Source: Paenibacillus ihuae
GTDB lineage: Bacteria; Bacillota; Bacilli; Paenibacillales; Paenibacillaceae
Assembly: GCF_001368795.1 (NCBI RefSeq)
Contig: NZ_LN831199.1
Span: forward strand, 413,839-459,917
Direction: 5' to 3'
DNA: 46,079 bases
Under the pieces are notes generated by a model that was given only the letters and a program-made list of their open reading frames with translations, was not told where the DNA came from and made no database searches. Of this stretch, positions 8,622 to 16,161 are shown piece after piece. Within the stretch, counting starts at the first letter, position 1, and each line of letters opens with the position of its first letter. Made by a program: the position numbers and the translations under genes.

Positions 8622-9464
8622 CTATTCGCTGTCTAATTCGGCCAGCCGGGCCATAATTCTCCGTTTACGGTAGAGCATCTGTGCCGCTTCCGCCACATCC
8701 TCCAGTGCCTTACGGTTGATGAATGCGCCAAAAAACATCCCGGCCACCGGAACAGTCTGCAGCAGCTTCTTCCAGCCCCAGTTGTCGCGGTAGACAGTGA
8801 TCACCTCGCGCCAGCCCTGGATGGAGGAGACGGCGGCGTTTGCACCGGCTGTAATATCACCGTCGCCTCCGGCCTGCAAATTCAGCTCTCGGAGGATCGT
8901 CCGCTTACCCACGATGTCTGAAGATGCAAACTGCATCACCTTCACTGTAAAGATCCGCTCGGCTTTATCTGTTGGATTATATCCGTAGCATAACCCGATC
9001 TCCTGAATGACCTTCAGCGACAGGCCCAGAATAGCAGGAATATCGGCAGCGAGCGTGAACACACCGCCGAAGCCTGTGGTCGCTCCCTGCGCCGTTGCAA
9101 CATTGCGGCTGCTCTGACTAAGCCTCTGTGCAGCGGCATCCATAACGGCCAGCGGGAACGGACCTTTCTCCGGGGCTCCCGCAGCCTTGCTTGCAGCTTC
9201 CATCAGCAGTCCCACCTTGCGGCCGGCCACCAGATAGTTGCCCCCGTTCTGAATATAGCTGCCCAGCTCGTCCAGCAGCTTGCCCACCTTCTCGTGAATC
9301 ACCTTCGGGGTGACCTTGTCGAGCAGTTTGAACGGCAGCCGGGTGATCCGGTCCCAGATCATCAGCTTGTTCTGTTCCTTCTCCCACCTGGCAATTCCGG
9401 CAAGCGCAGCCTGCAGCTCCTCCCGTGTTTCCAGATGTGCGAATGGTTCCGCGGATTCTCGCAT
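8622..9464 (-). CDS. EcsC family protein
   Basis: A 280-residue protein with the EcsC fold: N-terminal helices with WEKEQNK, a central glycine- and alanine-rich hydrophobic segment (TTGFGGVFTLAADIPAILGLS), and a second hydrophobic segment (TVPVAGMFFGAFINRKAL). EcsC family members are peripheral or membrane-associated proteins of unclear function, named after the third gene of the Bacillus ecs operon. This is a stand-alone paralogue without the EcsAB transporter. ATG start. It is convergent with the ABM gene, with 25 bp between them. Confidence 0.8.
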   Translation of the reverse strand: MRESAEPFAHLETREELQAALAGIARWEKEQNKLMIWDRITRLPFKLLDKVTPKVIHEKVGKLLDELGSYIQNGGNYLVAGRKVGLLMEAASKAAGAPEKGPFPLAVMDAAAQRLSQSSRNVATAQGATTGFGGVFTLAADIPAILGLSLKVIQEIGLCYGYNPTDKAERIFTVKVMQFASSDIVGKRTILRELNLQAGGDGDITAGANAAVSSIQGWREVITVYRDNWGWKKLLQTVPVAGMFFGAFINRKALEDVAEAAQMLYRKRRIMARLAELDSE

Positions 9465-9612
9465 ATAATCGCCTCCTCATATCTCTTACATTTATAACCC
9501 GAAATGGGGGGTTTGAATGCGGTTGTCCGCGTTTAGCTCAGGATTTAACCACAGGAAAAAGGCATTCCCGGCCATTGCCGGAAACGCCGAGACCTTGCTG
9601 CCTATGAGTAGC

Positions 9613-9894
9613 CTAGTCTTCGAATCGGTATGCTTGCTCTTGCAGGCCGGCCAATCTTTCTTTTTCGTCAGCCAGCCGTTCCTCGGTCAGCTCCACACCG
9701 TGTCTGCCGACAGAGCCCTCCGGGGCATGCCGTACAGCTTCCTCGGCATGCTCCAGACTATTCTCTGCCTGGGTAAGGGTCTGCTCGTTCGGATGGCTCA
9801 GCGCCTGGGATACGGCATTATGCAGCTTCGTTACCGAGTCCTGCGCCTGATCCACTGTACTATTCGTGCGCAGACTGGATTCATAATGTTTCAT
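9613..9894 (-). CDS. Small helical protein, probably forespore-expressed
   Basis: A 93-residue hydrophilic, helical protein with no recognised family, rich in Gln, Glu, His and Ser. An upstream ATG at 9939 would add 15 residues, but it lies inside the -10 of a forespore-type promoter and has no ribosome binding site. The ATG at 9894 follows a GGGGGAG sequence by about 10 nt and opens MKHYESSLRTNS. The promoter (9934-9964) suggests it is made in the developing spore. Function unknown; a small spore-core or stress protein is possible. Confidence 0.6.
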   Translation of the reverse strand: MKHYESSLRTNSTVDQAQDSVTKLHNAVSQALSHPNEQTLTQAENSLEHAEEAVRHAPEGSVGRHGVELTEERLADEKERLAGLQEQAYRFED

Positions 9895-9933
9895 ACTAAG
9901 AACACTCCCCCTTCTCACGCTTTCGTTCCCCAT

Positions 9934-9964
9934 TAGCATGGATAGGGAGAGCCTTTCTTATGCA
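9934..9964 (-). promoter_or_regulatory. Forespore sigma-F/sigma-G-type promoter
   Basis: On the minus strand TGCATA (9959-9964), an 18-bp spacer and CATGCTA (9934-9940). The Bacillus sigma-G consensus has -35 near gmATA and -10 near CATnnTA with about 18 bp between. Initiation near 9927 would give a 33-nt leader to the ATG at 9894. Confidence 0.5.
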
Positions 9965-9986
9965 CCGGGGCTTTGGGCAGGCGCCA

Positions 9987-11402
9987 TTATACCAGGAACA
10001 TAGCGACCACTGTCATCGCCGCGAGACCCAGCAGGACCGGCTTCAGGTTGCGCCGGGCCAGTTCGAACGGGCTGACGCCGCAAATGGCGGCAGCCGGAAT
10101 GAGTGCCCACGGAATCAGTGTGCCGCCGCCAACCCAGATGGCGGTCACCTGGCCAAGGGCAGTCAGCGTTGCGGCGCCGGAGTGAATCGCCGCCGCAAAC
10201 ATCTGGGCAATCGAGCCGGCCAGCGAGATGCCCGAGAAGCCGGAGCCGTCAAGACCGGTGATCGCCCCGATCACCGTCAGCGTTACGGCTCCTACCGCGC
10301 CATTAAGCGGCACATGGTCCGCCAGGGCGACGCCCAGGTCGTTCACGATGCCGTGGGAGCCGGCCGGCAGCGTGCTGCCGAACAGTTCGGTAAAGGCCGA
10401 ATCGCCGAGATAAAAGAAGGCGGCAATTGGAATCACCGGCCCGAACACCTTGAAGCCGAACACAAACCCTTCGATCAGATAAGAGGTAACTTTCTCCAGG
10501 CCCTGATTCCGGTGGGCCAGCAGCGTAATGACAATAAGAATGAACACAGCTGTTCCGCCGACAAGGGCAGTCGCATCGCCGCCCTGCAGGTTAAGGGCGA
10601 ACATCGCCGCCAGATCCAGCAGGAACAGCAGCGGAATGGCGATTGCCAGCCCTTTTCTAAGATTCGTGCTCATGAACACCGGTGCTGTATCTTCCGCCTC
10701 AGCTGCTGTAAGCGGGCCTGCTCCGCCTTTGAAGGATACGAGTCCGTCTCTCCAGGTCCCGTTCTTCTGATCCCTGCGCATCATCCAGAAGGCGGAGACC
10801 GTAGTCACCAGCCCCATAACAATAACCAGCGGGATGCTTGCCTCCATCACACTAGATACCGGAAGACCGGCGGCATCCGCCGTCAGCTTCGGAGCTCCCT
10901 GGATAATATAATCACCGGATAACGCGATGCCGTGGCCGAACAGGTTCATTGCCATCGCCGCGCCAAGTGCGGGCAGGCCAACCCGCAGCGCCACCGGCAG
11001 CAGTACGGCACCAACCAGTGCAACTGCAGGCGAAGGCCAGAAGAAGAGCGAGGTCACCATCATAATCAGCCCGATGCCCCAGTAGGCCATCGCCGGGGTA
11101 CGCAGGAAGCGGGTAAGCGGAGCGACCATCGCCTCATTGATGCCTGTGATAATCAGAATCCGGCTCATCGCCACAATAATGGAGATAATCATAATGGTGC
11201 CCAGCAGCTCTTTGGTTGCATAGACAAAGGAGTTGAAGATCCCCGACACCGAACCGCTGAGCGTTTCTGTAGCCAGCAGCCCGAGGGCGAAGATCCCGGC
11301 CACACAGATCATGGTCGTATCACGCCGCCGGATCAGCAGCGCCAGGATGAACACAATAAAGGTCAGATATACATAGTGGATCGCACCTAAATGGATGTCC
11401 AT
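9987..11402 (-). CDS. Multi-pass membrane permease of the ion-transporter type
   Basis: A 471-residue polytopic protein with about 11-12 hydrophobic helices and a central hydrophilic loop near residues 210-245. The N-terminal half has conserved-looking reentrant segments (SLFFWPSPAVALVGAVLLP, FGHGIALSGDYIIQGAPK) and the C-terminal half GAITGLDGSGFSG and SGAATLTALGQVTAIWVGGG. This two-fold arrangement resembles IT-superfamily carriers such as GntP/DctM-like proteins, and I recall Bacillus YhfA as similar. Substrate unknown, probably an organic anion. ATG start with AAAGGAGG upstream. An inverted repeat lies at 11426-11445 just before it. Confidence 0.6.
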   Translation of the reverse strand: MDIHLGAIHYVYLTFIVFILALLIRRRDTTMICVAGIFALGLLATETLSGSVSGIFNSFVYATKELLGTIMIISIIVAMSRILIITGINEAMVAPLTRFLRTPAMAYWGIGLIMMVTSLFFWPSPAVALVGAVLLPVALRVGLPALGAAMAMNLFGHGIALSGDYIIQGAPKLTADAAGLPVSSVMEASIPLVIVMGLVTTVSAFWMMRRDQKNGTWRDGLVSFKGGAGPLTAAEAEDTAPVFMSTNLRKGLAIAIPLLFLLDLAAMFALNLQGGDATALVGGTAVFILIVITLLAHRNQGLEKVTSYLIEGFVFGFKVFGPVIPIAAFFYLGDSAFTELFGSTLPAGSHGIVNDLGVALADHVPLNGAVGAVTLTVIGAITGLDGSGFSGISLAGSIAQMFAAAIHSGAATLTALGQVTAIWVGGGTLIPWALIPAAAICGVSPFELARRNLKPVLLGLAAMTVVAMFLV

Positions 11403-11425
11403 TATAGATAGCGCCTCCTTTCCTT

Positions 11426-11445
11426 TATAGCAAGATGGTGCTATA
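11426..11445. repeat. Inverted repeat upstream of the permease gene
   Basis: TATAGCA and TGCTATA separated by 6 bp, ending about 24 bp upstream of the permease start codon. The position fits an operator or a leader hairpin. No regulator gene is adjacent. Confidence 0.35.
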
Positions 11446-11547
11446 TGCTATGCAGCGGGCTGGGCGTTTGTTCGCTGGTTCCGGCAGGAAATTACAGTAT
11501 CCGCCAGCTTCATGAAAGGCATTATCGGCTGGAGCCAGCGGACAGCA

Positions 11548-11577
11548 AAAGCCACTCCGGTAAGCCGGAGCGGCTTT
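11548..11577. terminator. Rho-independent terminator behind the hydrolase gene
   Basis: A 13-bp stem (one G-U or A-C position), AAAGCCACTCCGG and CCGGAGCGGCTTT, with loop TAAG. It lies 29 bp behind the hydrolase stop on the minus strand; the plus-strand side has the longer T run. Confidence 0.7.
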
Positions 11578-11605
11578 TTCTTTTAACTCATCCTGTAGAA
11601 TGTCC

Positions 11606-12364
11606 TTAACGGCAATCCACCTTGCTAATGCATTGACGTACAGCCTGCAGCACCACATCCGGATCGGACATCTGCGGAAAATGTCCGCTTTGGGGAGCCA
11701 GTATATGCTGGCTCTGCGGGCTCAGCTGCAAGAAGTCCAGTTGATTTGCCGTTCTTAACTGATAGGCATGCTCCGGCATCATAGGCGGTTTTTTGCCTCC
11801 GGATACTACCACTAACGGAACAGCCGGAAACGGGCCTGCCTGCTCGATTTGCTTAACGGTCTCTTCTACAAAGTGAGTCTCGTTCCACTTTTTGTGCGAA
11901 GAGAGGGTGTCTAATTTCTGAAACAGCCGATTGATTGCCCGGATCCATCCGGGCTGTGTCTCATTGATGGCCAGATCCTTGGGGTGGCTGGATTCTAGTA
12001 ATACGACTCCTGCAATTTCTTCGGGGTATCTCCTGGCAAACAGATTGGCATATAACCCGCCTAGCGAATGCCCCACCAGAATATAAGGAGGACGGAGGGC
12101 TGCTTCCTGAAGCAGCTGCCTAAGTGAGGACACGATGGCCTCACCGTGTTGAGGACTTGTCGGCTTATCGCTCCCTCCAACACCAAACCGGTTATATGCG
12201 AAGATTTCAACCTCTTCCGCCAATGTAGGATACACTTTGTACCACCCCTCCACAGGTCCGCTGCCTCCATTGATCAGAATAACGGCAGGTAAGCCTTCAC
12301 CGGATTTTGCATATTCCAGGTTTCCGGATGCGGTGTGAATTTTTTGCTTAACGATAGGTTTCAT
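11606..12364 (-). CDS. Alpha/beta hydrolase
   Basis: A 252-residue alpha/beta hydrolase. The oxyanion segment is INGGSGP near 31-37, the nucleophile elbow GHSLGG has Ser100, and a histidine in SGHFPQ near 232 closes the triad. There is no signal peptide. The gene starts 12 nt after the M23 lipoprotein gene, with GAGGG ahead of the ATG, so the two form one operon. Their divergence from a two-component system suggests a cell-envelope or antibiotic response, but the substrate is unknown. Confidence 0.8.
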   Translation of the reverse strand: MKPIVKQKIHTASGNLEYAKSGEGLPAVILINGGSGPVEGWYKVYPTLAEEVEIFAYNRFGVGGSDKPTSPQHGEAIVSSLRQLLQEAALRPPYILVGHSLGGLYANLFARRYPEEIAGVVLLESSHPKDLAINETQPGWIRAINRLFQKLDTLSSHKKWNETHFVEETVKQIEQAGPFPAVPLVVVSGGKKPPMMPEHAYQLRTANQLDFLQLSPQSQHILAPQSGHFPQMSDPDVVLQAVRQCISKVDCR

Positions 12365-12376
12365 AGTACCCTCACT

Positions 12377-13393
12377 TTATTGTTGAGTTATCGTTCCTGA
12401 TACGCTATCGCCGCGAATGGGTTGCAGGCCACCCCTGAAGGAGGGCGGAATAACAATAGTTTTGCCCCCGTGCTGTTGTGCGGATACCTGGAAATGGATA
12501 TGCGGCTCCGAAGAATTCCCGGAGTTGCCGCAAAGCCCGATGAGCTGGCCTGCCTTAACGTTATCTCCCGCCTTAACCTGGACGGAGCCCTTCTTAAGAT
12601 GCGCGATCGTGCTATATTCTCCATTGGCATGCTGAAGGGTTACCGAATTGCCTGCAGGCTGCTGTTCATTCATCATCCCTACCGGCTCATTATCTATGAT
12701 GCCATCCACAGCCTGAACCACTACACCGTCTGCCGGGGCAAACACTTTCCCGCCAAAAGCGTAATAACTGCTGTTGAGCTTGGGATTTCCTTCGTAGGTA
12801 TAGCCGTTCTTTTCTTTTACTAGATCATAAGCATAGCGATTGTGCTCGTACTCATAGTGATAGTTGACGAAGATATCATTTCCGCCCCAAAAGACAAGCC
12901 AGTCTCCTTCAAAAGGGAGATCAAAGACAGTCTTGGAGTAAGCTTCGTCTGTTTCCGGATACTTGGAGTGGTTGTTGATTTGCATTCCGGAGATGAGCCC
13001 TTTCCCGTCGATCGTAGCCGTCAGCCCCTTATCCCCTGAAGGGTCGCTCCATACCCATGACTCGTACCCGTTGATCCGCAAGTCCGATGTGAGCTGGAAG
13101 GAATCAATGCCCTCTACAAATTGCTGACCCATGGAACGGAATTCCTCAAGCATGACTAAATTCTTCATTTCCTCACTGAACTGCAGGTAGAGCCGTTCAT
13201 ATTCACCGGCAAGAATCATCGCTGCAATATCCGCTCCCCCAATTCGCTTCTTGTCATTAGTTATTTCTTTTGGCGTGTTCATGGTATCAGCCTCCCGACC
13301 GGTTTCATTTTTGGCCGCACAGCCTGTAACAAACAGGAGCGCAGTTAGGATGGTAAGACTATAAATCAAGGCTCCCCTCTTCCATGTAGGCAC
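12377..13393 (-). CDS. Lipoprotein M23 (LytM-like) metallopeptidase
   Basis: A 338-residue secreted lipoprotein: hydrophobic signal with lipobox VTGC (Cys25), an N-terminal region of about 130 residues resembling DUF3887-type domains (EYERLYLQFSEEMKN), and a C-terminal M23 domain from about 195. The M23 metal motif is present (HNRYAYD, AHLKKG, and HIHF near the end), so it is likely an active peptidoglycan or peptide endopeptidase outside the membrane. It heads an operon with a hydrolase and is divergent from an OmpR-type regulator gene. Candidate regulator boxes lie just upstream. Confidence 0.82.
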   Translation of the reverse strand: MPTWKRGALIYSLTILTALLFVTGCAAKNETGREADTMNTPKEITNDKKRIGGADIAAMILAGEYERLYLQFSEEMKNLVMLEEFRSMGQQFVEGIDSFQLTSDLRINGYESWVWSDPSGDKGLTATIDGKGLISGMQINNHSKYPETDEAYSKTVFDLPFEGDWLVFWGGNDIFVNYHYEYEHNRYAYDLVKEKNGYTYEGNPKLNSSYYAFGGKVFAPADGVVVQAVDGIIDNEPVGMMNEQQPAGNSVTLQHANGEYSTIAHLKKGSVQVKAGDNVKAGQLIGLCGNSGNSSEPHIHFQVSAQQHGGKTIVIPPSFRGGLQPIRGDSVSGTITQQ

Positions 13394-13443
13394 CCGGTTG
13401 TCCCCCCCCTGCTTAATTGGTTATACCCAGAATAACAAACGAG

Positions 13444-13472
13444 TCTTACCATCCGATTAAGCAGATCTTACC
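13444..13472 (-). promoter_or_regulatory. Candidate response-regulator binding repeats upstream of the M23 operon
   Basis: TCTTACC occurs at 13444-13450 and 13466-13472, spaced 22 bp, i.e. GGTAAGA direct repeats in the direction of the M23 gene. An inverted copy of the core, GGTAAG, is at 13519-13524. A TATTCT -10 candidate follows about 10 bp behind the nearer repeat. OmpR/PhoB-type regulators often bind such 22-bp direct repeats in place of a -35. Confidence 0.4.
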
Positions 13473-13497
13473 TCTTCATAAACTATTCTTGCGTTAT

Positions 13498-13516
13498 AAG
13501 CTTAAAAATTAAGCTT
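13498..13516. repeat. Perfect palindrome in the divergent control region
   Basis: AAGCTTAA and TTAAGCTT around AAA. It sits upstream of the response-regulator gene and could be a separate operator. Confidence 0.4.
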
Positions 13517-13553
13517 TTGGTAAGGTTGTGTTATCCGTGAGGTAATGCAGACG

Positions 13554-13562
13554 TGATACAAT
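13554..13562 (+). promoter_or_regulatory. Extended -10 for the response-regulator gene
   Basis: TGATACAAT, an extended -10, 31 bp upstream of the GTG start at 13594. No good -35 at 17 bp, consistent with a weak or activator-dependent promoter. Confidence 0.4.
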
Positions 13563-13593
13563 GGAAGAAATTTCTTGGATGGGAGGATGAACC

Positions 13594-14319
13594 GTGAAGG
13601 ATGCCAGGATACTGATAGTTGATGATGAACGTGCGATTGTAGAGATGATGGTAACCGTGCTCCGGAAAGAGGGGTTTTCCCATATCGACACAGTCTTCGA
13701 TGGAGAAGCAGCGCTTGCGGCCTGTGCACATACAATCTATGATCTTGTGCTGCTTGACGTAACGATGCCTGGAGCCAGCGGCCTTGAGATTTGTCCCTTC
13801 ATTCGCCGTACCACCAATGCTCCCATTTTATTTCTGACGGCCAGAACTTCAGATTTCGACAAGCTCTCAGGGTTTGCTGTAGGGGGAGATGATTACATAA
13901 CGAAACCGTTTAACCCGCTGGAGGTCGTGGCCAGGATCAGCGCACAGCTGCGCAGATATATGCAGGCTAAACCGCAAGAGCCCTTCTCTGTGCGCATTTA
14001 TGATTTTGGCCGTTTTCAATTGAACGAATCCGAAGCAACGCTGACGGTAGAGGGACAGATTGCCCATTGTCCGGCACAGGTATATCAGTTACTGCTGTTC
14101 TTGTGCAGACATCCTAACCGTATATTCAGCAAGAGTGAACTGTTTGAGCGGGTATGGGGGGAGGAGCTCTACCATGATGACAATACTGTTATGGTTCATA
14201 TTCACCGTATCCGTGAGAGAATAGAGATTCATCCCTCCAAGCCCCGGTATCTTGTGAATGTAAGAGGGATGGGATACAAGCTGGTTCTCCCCGGCAAGGA
14301 GGCGGGCAATGATTCGTAG
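13594..14319 (+). CDS. OmpR/PhoB-family response regulator
   Basis: A 241-residue regulator: receiver domain (about 1-120) with acidic pocket DDE at 10-12, phospho-acceptor Asp55 in LLDVTMP, and Lys in the TKPF stretch; then a winged-helix DNA-binding domain (about 135-235) ending in RGMGYKL. The start is GTG, preceded by GGGAGGATG. It overlaps the sensor kinase gene by 11 nt. The repeats and palindrome upstream are likely sites for it. VanR-like in form; the signal is unknown. Confidence 0.9.
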   Translation: MKDARILIVDDERAIVEMMVTVLRKEGFSHIDTVFDGEAALAACAHTIYDLVLLDVTMPGASGLEICPFIRRTTNAPILFLTARTSDFDKLSGFAVGGDDYITKPFNPLEVVARISAQLRRYMQAKPQEPFSVRIYDFGRFQLNESEATLTVEGQIAHCPAQVYQLLLFLCRHPNRIFSKSELFERVWGEELYHDDNTVMVHIHRIRERIEIHPSKPRYLVNVRGMGYKLVLPGKEAGNDS

Positions 14320-16048
14320 ACGGTTAGCGGTACGGTTCGCTGTTCAAATGGCCATAGCCGGGGCAGTTTTGGTGATCATCGCTGTTCTCGTTGTCCTATG
14401 GATGTTCGAAAGGCTTGAGGATATCGAAATCAGGCGCAATTTTGCACCGGCGGGGATATCTCGTCTGATCTCGGAAGCAGACATTGACGCTCAGGGGCTG
14501 ATCGTGGATGCAGCCTTAATGCAAAGGCTGCAGGAAGACGGCGGCTGGCTGCAAAGTCTGGATCAGCAGGGCAGGGTACTTCAATCCTTTAATGCACCGA
14601 GTGACTTGCCCGCCCGCTATGTTCCCGGTCAGCTAATGGATTATTGGTTAGGCGACGAACCGTTTCCCTATACCTTAGGACTGTGGATTCAGGAGAAAGA
14701 GGGTATCGTATACACCTTGCTCTACGGTACACGGTCCCGGACGAAAGATCTGCTTCAGCGGATCATCGATGATGGCCAGATTCAGGGACATCAGATCCGC
14801 TTTTCCGGCAGCACAATAACGCAGCTGAAGCAAACAGCGGGCTGGGTGCAGGTTCTTGACCGTACTGGCAGGGAAACAGCGTCCTGGAGCAAACCCGGAG
14901 ATACCCCTTCCTTGTATACGTTACAGGACTTGGCGCTTCAATCTGTGAACCAGACTCCCAGCGGTTTCCTGATAGATTCGCAATATGACAAGCGTTCCGG
15001 GCTGACCTGGGTTCTGCAATATCCGGCAGCACAAAGTACTGTAAGGGTATCACGCTATCCGGTACTGGAGTCAGAAGTGCAAGTGATGATTATCGGAATT
15101 GCTGCGTTTCTGCTTGCTGCATTCGTGGTTTTTATCCTGCTTTCTCTCTGGTATGCCAACCGGTTCGGTGCCCCGGTTCTCTATATTCTCGGCTGGATCC
15201 AAAAGCTGGGCAAAGGGGACTACAGCAGGCAGGAAGGTGTTACCAGCCGAAGGCGAAATCTAAGAGTCCGGTGGAAACGCGGATACCGCGTTTTTGGCGA
15301 GGTAATGGATTCGATTGATTCCCTTGCCGCCAAGCTTCGCGCAGCGAAGGATGCTGAAGAGCAGACCCAGAAATACAGGGAAGAGTGGATCGCCGGAGTT
15401 ACCCATGATATGAAGACGCCGCTCGCTTCTATTCAAGGGTATGCGCATATGCTGGAAGCCGGTAAATACAGCTGGTCCGAGGAGGAAGTGCGGAGGTTTG
15501 CCTCAACGATATTGGAGAAGACGGCCTATATGAACAATCTAATCAATGATCTTGCTTTAACCTACAGGCTTAGAAATGGCGCTATCCCTGTTCCTGTGGA
15601 GGAGACGGATATCGCAGCCCTTTTATCCGGATCTGTGGCACGCACCCAAGAGCATCCTGCATTTGAAGACAGCAGGATCAGCTGCCTGCTGCCATCCACA
15701 CCGATAACCGCAGCCGTATATCCACCCTGGTTCAACCGTGTAGTCGATAATATCGTCGCCAACAGCCTTCTTCACAATGCGCCGGGTACACGAATAGAGA
15801 TTGAATTGACCGAGCTTCCGGGGAACGGCTTTCGTATAGAGTTCAAAGATAATGGCCAGGGAATGGATGATCAGACCCTTGCGGCCTTATTCGACCGATA
15901 TTACCGCGGAACGAATACCGACAGCTCTACAGAAGGAAGCGGACTTGGAATGGCTGTAACAAAAGAACTGGTCCAGGCGATGGGTGGACAGATCGAAGTG
16001 GAGTCACAACGCGGCCAAGGTACGGTGATACGGCTGATCTTCTTCTAG
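14309..16048 (+). CDS. Sensor histidine kinase with a duplicated extracellular module
   Basis: A 579-residue membrane kinase. TM1 spans about 13-33, the extracellular part about 34-256, and TM2 about 257-283. A HAMP-like linker follows, then DHp with His366 in GVTHDMKTPL, then HATPase with N box NRVVDNIVANS, DNGQGM and GSGLGMA. The extracellular part seems to hold two copies of one module: GWLQSLDQQGRVLQSF near 79-94 and GWVQVLDRTGRETASW near 178-193, each followed by a similar strand region. It overlaps its regulator gene. It ends before a strong terminator shared with the flavoprotein gene. Confidence 0.9.
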   Translation: MIRRRLAVRFAVQMAIAGAVLVIIAVLVVLWMFERLEDIEIRRNFAPAGISRLISEADIDAQGLIVDAALMQRLQEDGGWLQSLDQQGRVLQSFNAPSDLPARYVPGQLMDYWLGDEPFPYTLGLWIQEKEGIVYTLLYGTRSRTKDLLQRIIDDGQIQGHQIRFSGSTITQLKQTAGWVQVLDRTGRETASWSKPGDTPSLYTLQDLALQSVNQTPSGFLIDSQYDKRSGLTWVLQYPAAQSTVRVSRYPVLESEVQVMIIGIAAFLLAAFVVFILLSLWYANRFGAPVLYILGWIQKLGKGDYSRQEGVTSRRRNLRVRWKRGYRVFGEVMDSIDSLAAKLRAAKDAEEQTQKYREEWIAGVTHDMKTPLASIQGYAHMLEAGKYSWSEEEVRRFASTILEKTAYMNNLINDLALTYRLRNGAIPVPVEETDIAALLSGSVARTQEHPAFEDSRISCLLPSTPITAAVYPPWFNRVVDNIVANSLLHNAPGTRIEIELTELPGNGFRIEFKDNGQGMDDQTLAALFDRYYRGTNTDSSTEGSGLGMAVTKELVQAMGGQIEVESQRGQGTVIRLIFF

Positions 16049-16105
16049 GGCAGCTCATCAGTCTTACTGTCAGAATATCTGAAATACCGTTACATAGCGG
16101 CAAAG

Positions 16106-16133
16106 AAGGGGGGAGCCTGACGGCTCCCCCCTT
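16106..16133. terminator. Bidirectional terminator
   Basis: A perfect 12-bp stem (AAGGGGGGAGCC with GGCTCCCCCCTT) and TGAC loop between the convergent kinase and flavoprotein genes. Confidence 0.8.
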
Positions 16134-16161
16134 CCTGTTTCTAACCAAAAGCGTACTACGT

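Noticed and set aside
9960-10922. A 320-codon plus-strand open frame opposite the permease gene.
   Set aside because: Antisense shadow with a His/Arg/Gln-rich composition typical of reversed membrane-protein codons.
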